A stretch of 64,000 nucleotides of DNA from Ceratotherium simum simum (Eukaryota > Chordata > Mammalia > Perissodactyla > Rhinocerotidae). The stretch covers positions 28,679,622-28,743,621 of the forward strand of contig NW_004454178.1 in NCBI RefSeq assembly GCF_000283155.1. The letters run 5' to 3'. Shown one piece after another: positions 60,261-64,000 of the stretch; positions within the stretch are counted from its first letter, which is position 1; the number at the start of each line of letters is the position of its first letter. Made by a program: the position numbers and the translations under genes. The notes below the pieces were generated by a model. It saw only the letters and a program-made list of their open reading frames with translations, was not told the origin of the DNA and searched no databases.

Positions 60261-60599
60261 GCCCGGCTATTTACTTACAGCGATGCATCGCGTCTTCTCA
60301 GTGTGCAGAAGCACTCAGCGCTCGTGCTGGGTGACCCTGCGGTGTGGATGGGAAGGAGGGCCAACCTCTGTTTTGCATTGAAATACTCAGGTCAGGCCTT
60401 CACTCGACGTCCGAGACCTGAATTGTTAAAATGCTCCTTGTGAGGACAGATGGGAGTGGAGAGATGAAGGTCCCAAGACACCTGGCCTGTCTGCTGGATC
60501 ACCCTCCCACTCTCTGGAGCCAGCCTCACTGCCCCCTTGTCCCTCACACACGCATGTGCCTCCACTCCAGCTCTGCCGTCTCAGGGCTCAGGGGCTGGC
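60261..60599. other. Unassigned intergenic sequence
   Basis: No gene recognised. Confidence 0.5.
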
Positions 60600-60920
60600 A
60601 CAACGTCATGGAGGTCTCGCCTCACTTCCTTCAGGCCGTCCTGAGATGTCCCTTCCCGGGAGCCATCCGGGATGCTCATCTAAGACCACCAGCGCCAGCC
60701 GTAACCACCCGCAGCCCCGCCTGCTGTGGCTGCGAGTCCCACCTCCTTGTTGTGTTCAGAGCAGAGCCAGAGCTCTCCCTATCACGACAGCCCCGAATGA
60801 AGCCTTCCTGACAGTCTGAACAAGCGTCAGGAGGATTCTACTTTAACTGTGGCTTCTTTCCTGCTCTGTCTCTAGCACCTGGCACAGCTCCTGGTGGAGA
60901 ACTGGGTGCTCAGGGGAGCT
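60600..60920 (+). mobile_element. Possible LINE-2 3' fragment, plus strand
   Basis: TCGCCTCACTTCCTTCAGGC (about 60618) and CTAGCACCTGGCACAGCTCC (about 60872) resemble the L2 3' end in the correct order. The match is weak and needs alignment. Confidence 0.35.
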
Positions 60921-62899
60921 TTTCCCACGAAAGGAGGAGTGAGTGGGTCTCTGGGTTTGAAGGTTGGTCCCCAGTTATCACGGCTGAATATAGAGCTTGC
61001 TCACGAGCGCTCCTCAAGTTTCTCCATTGGGTCTGCTCATTGTCTTTTTATCTGCAAGGACCAGAAGCCCACATGCTCAAGACTCTGCAGGGGTGTGTGT
61101 GTCTGTGTGTGTGCATGTGTGTAAACATGCGTGTGTGGAGTGTCTGGATAGACCATGGTCTGGGCACGTTTGCATCAGCAGAGCAGGGAGGCCACAGAAC
61201 AAATGAGGCAGCTTTGGAGGACAGTGGACCAGGGCAGCCTGTGGAGCAGCCACCAAGCCATCTGCTGTATCATTTCTTGATAGTTTCCAAAAGAAGCATT
61301 GTTAGAAAACGTGAAATGTCACCTTATTTTGAGGAAGATCACTGCCATCTCATGACAAAGCTCTCAGCTCCTGGACTGACTGGCCTCCTGCTTGTGGAGC
61401 CGGAATCTGGCCTGGGGTCAGCGTCGCTCTGCTCACGTCGTGTTGTGAAAGCCAGACCTTCTCAGGGACTCCACCTCCTCAGCAGTGACACAGAAAGACT
61501 CTCTCTGGTGACCCTCCACCGAGTCCCTCCCTGCCCCTCAGCACCCCATGTCCATCTGCCTTCACCACGAAGTCTTTCTCCCTTTCTCCGTGATTGAGAC
61601 CACTTGGTTTTAGTTGTCTTCATTTTTGGAAAAAGTCAGGAAGAACAGAGGATTATAACCCCAAATAAAGACCTTCATAAAGAAAAAGCAAGTAACATAT
61701 CCTTCTGCATGAATGAAACTAAAGGCCTAAGAGACCTTGTCCCCTGGAAACGCAGGCAAATATTTGCCCCAGAGGCTGTTCCCTTGCAGTGGGATCAAAA
61801 GCTCGAAGCAGCCCTTCCTCAGAAGAGTCAGAACTTTAAGCAAAAGAAGGCGAGGAGTGGGGTTAGTGACCTATCAGGAGGGTCTCTTCTCCTGCCCAGC
61901 TGCTCCTCTAACTGCGTTTCATTCTCACAAATATGCATTCCCCCGGGCGCTTCAGGCAAAGCGAGAAAGGCACGTAAATCAGTGCACACACCACTGTCCT
62001 CAAGGCAAATCAAATTGTCATAACAGCATCAGCAGAAAGAAAACAAAATAAATAAATGCCCCGTCACAGGTAAATGATTTGTCTGAGAGCTGGAGTGAGC
62101 CACCAGCCGTGTTCCCTGGTTATTGTTCAGATTTGTCAGATCTGCATCAAGGCACCAGGATGCAATTCTCCAAAACAGAAATATCCTTGTCTTCTTCAAG
62201 ATCATGCTCAGTGTCCAGGCTGGAGAAAATCTCTCACTTTTATTTCACACCCTTTGTGCAAATGAAGAGTATCTCGATCCCGAGACCCTTAATATGTGGA
62301 GGGGCATCGCAGCATAGGCAGGTCACCACTCTCCTGGGTCCTGGCAATGTCAGCGTCGGGGGATCTGCTGTGCACACAGGTCAGTTGGTGGTCCTTCAGC
62401 CTCGGTTTCTCTGTGAGCAGCCCCTTCTTTGCCGTGAAGTTCAAGTGAGTGAGCACCTGAGAGAGACGTGTGCAGTACACACGGTGCAGGAAAAGCCTCC
62501 TCAGTATCAGCCAATTTACCCATTCTGGGATTGCTATATCTTCAGGGCATGTCTGTTGATGAAACTATTCTCCTGTAATCAGCATTTAGGAATGAAATTT
62601 TAAAAAGTGCCACAGCATTGAGGTACTAACTGAAAGCAAACACTTCTCTCTTCAGTGGGGTGACTAGTTCTAATGCCCTCATTGCATTTATAGCTGAGTT
62701 CACAGAGGGCATCCCTTCACGGGCACAGGGTGTGGGCACCAGTCCGTGTGGCTGCACCTGCGAGTGTGCAGACTCGTCCAGACAGTTCTCGGTGGTCGAT
62801 CCAGCTCATCAGCTCTTGCTACAATCCCCACTGCCTATTCATCACTGCCAGGTGAATGGCTGGTTCCCTCTGTCTCCACAGCCCTTGGATGGTCGGTTC
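60921..62899. other. Unassigned intergenic sequence with a TG tract
   Basis: An imperfect TG microsatellite lies at 61092-61136. Plus-strand frames of up to about 185 codons (61040-61597, 62079-62603) overlap each other and have no recognisable domain. No gene can be supported. Confidence 0.45.
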
Positions 62900-63365
62900 T
62901 AAGCTTGATCTTCACTCCTGACACTCTTTTCACAGAAGGGTGCTTCCAGAAGAGATTAGCATTTGATTCGGTAGACCCAGTAAAGACATTGCCCTCATCA
63001 ACGTGGGTGGGCATCTTCCAATCCACTGAGGACCCGAATAGAACAAAGAGGTGGAGGAAGGAAGGATTTGCTCTCTGTGCTGGAGCTGGACATCCATCTT
63101 CTCTTGTCCTCAAACACCAGTGCTCCTGGTTCTCAGGCCTTCTGCCTCCCACTGAGAGTCACACCACTGGTACCCTGGTTCTCGGGCCTTTGGGTTTGGA
63201 CTAGAGCCACCACACCAGCTTTCCTGGGTCTCCAGCTTGCAGGAGACAGACTGTGGGACTTCTCAGCCTCCATATCACATGAGCTGATTCCTGTAATAAA
63301 TCTCTAACTGTATATCTTATACATATGCTGTTGGTTCTGCTTCTCTGGAGAACCCTGACTAATAG
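62900..63365 (+). mobile_element. LTR-like repeat (family A, copy 2)
   Basis: Landmarks in order are AGAAGAGATTAGCATTTGAT (about 62949), ACGTGGGTGGGCATCTTCCA (about 63001), CTGGTTCTCAGGCCTTCTGC (about 63125), TGGGTCTCCAGCTTGCAGGA (about 63225), AATAAATCTCTAACTG (about 63296) and TTCTCTGGAGAACCCTGACT (about 63341). The 3' end is shared with 20300-20722. An internal CTGGTTCTC(A/G)GGCCTT phrase occurs twice. AATAAA close to the 3' end fits an LTR. The subfamily is not assigned. Confidence 0.65.
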
Positions 63366-64000
63366 ATATACACACCCATATACACCTGTGTTCACTCAGT
63401 TAGTACATTTATGAGCCTGGACTCAAACCAAAATGTATGCGCCAGTGTCTGCCGTGCGTCGGATGAAGCTACAATAAAGTGCAGGCAGCAGGTCACAGCC
63501 TCTGTGCATTCAGCTTTACGACAGGACTCCCCAGAGTAGCTGTGATGGGACAGTGGCGACAGACGTGTGTTTGACAAGTATGATGTGAGATTAGGCACGA
63601 GTGCCCCATTACATACAATAATGTCTCCATTATTCGGGTAGCTATGGACTATCTTCATAAAGAAAATTGGTAAATTGGAAATTACATTAACGATAATCAA
63701 ATAACTGGATATTTCTAAATGTGGAGATACTGGTGTCATGACTACACAGTCAGAAGGAGGCGCTGTGGCTCATGAGCTAAATCCTCGATATGTCCTCATG
63801 GAAAATACAGCAGTCCCTTTCACACGGAGCTTAAATGTTTTTTTATTAATAGAAAGAAATAAAGCTCATTGCAGATGAAGCCAATGGATTTAGAACAGGC
63901 CTATGAGACATCTTTAAATGTTATTTTTCATTGTGTTCAATTAATCTTTGCTCAGTAGTCTATAAATTGTGCCGTGCAAACTAAAGAAAAGCAAGCCCCA
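63366..64000. other. Unassigned intergenic sequence to window end
   Basis: No gene recognised; AT-rich from about 63580. Confidence 0.5.

Noticed and set aside
1..64000. A novel multi-gene system (defence, biosynthetic or transfer-related)
   Set aside because: No intact coding gene, operon layout or recognisable enzyme is present; the window is explained by intergenic DNA and retroelements.

Overview
This window looks like nuclear DNA from a placental mammal, most likely a horse or other equid; rhinoceros or tapir is not excluded. The lineage call rests on three copies (3044-3336, 43825-44120, 57992-58270) of a tRNA-derived SINE whose 5' end and internal promoter boxes match the equine repetitive element (ERE) of perissodactyls. 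The rest of the repeat content is general eutherian: LINE-1 of several ages, MIR, and LTR remnants. All family names come from recognition by eye, not from a database search.

I find no protein-coding gene, no RNA gene and no operon-like or defence-like system. Open frames are short, have no recognisable domains, and many lack an ATG. The only coding-like sequence is the C-terminal part of L1 ORF2 at 7635-8744. The window reads as an intergenic or gene-desert segment.

Layout. 1-235 is a CpG-rich edge. 1276-1514 is an 8-unit, about 30-bp minisatellite built around TTCTAGAA palindromes. 3044-3336 is a minus-strand ERE. 7618-9005 is a 5'-truncated, relatively young L1 with a near-perfect 15-bp target duplication. 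9.6-20 kb holds MIR fragments, an old L1 (13.8-15.0 kb), a CAT/ATG trinucleotide tract (17.0-17.27 kb) and an older L1 3' end broken by an unassigned ~500-bp block. 20.3-34.1 kb has LTR-like elements at 20.3, 26.9 and 33.7 kb, a CA-rich tract at 24.4 kb and a 2-kb decayed L1 at 31.6-33.6 kb. 37-38.8 kb has two antisense L1 3' ends in tandem. 40.8-41.56 kb is an antisense LTR containing (TG)22. 42.94-43.04 kb is a 48-bp tandem duplication. 43.8-44.1 kb is the cleanest ERE, with an exact 13-bp target duplication. 50.3-50.7 kb is a small CpG-dense patch with a full CRE palindrome nearby. 51.6-55.0 kb carries purine tracts and a Z-DNA-type (CA)/(CG)6 tract. 55.4-59.4 kb is L1-derived, with an ERE nested inside. 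The end holds MIR, a possible L2 and a second copy of the 20.3-kb LTR-like family.

What works together here is the usual retrotransposon relationship: the L1 and SINE copies carry the marks of L1-mediated insertion (A-tails and flanking target duplications), and nested copies give relative ages. The best candidates for something beyond repeats are the palindromic minisatellite, the CpG/CRE patch, the Z-DNA tract and several AT-rich blocks that could be conserved noncoding elements.
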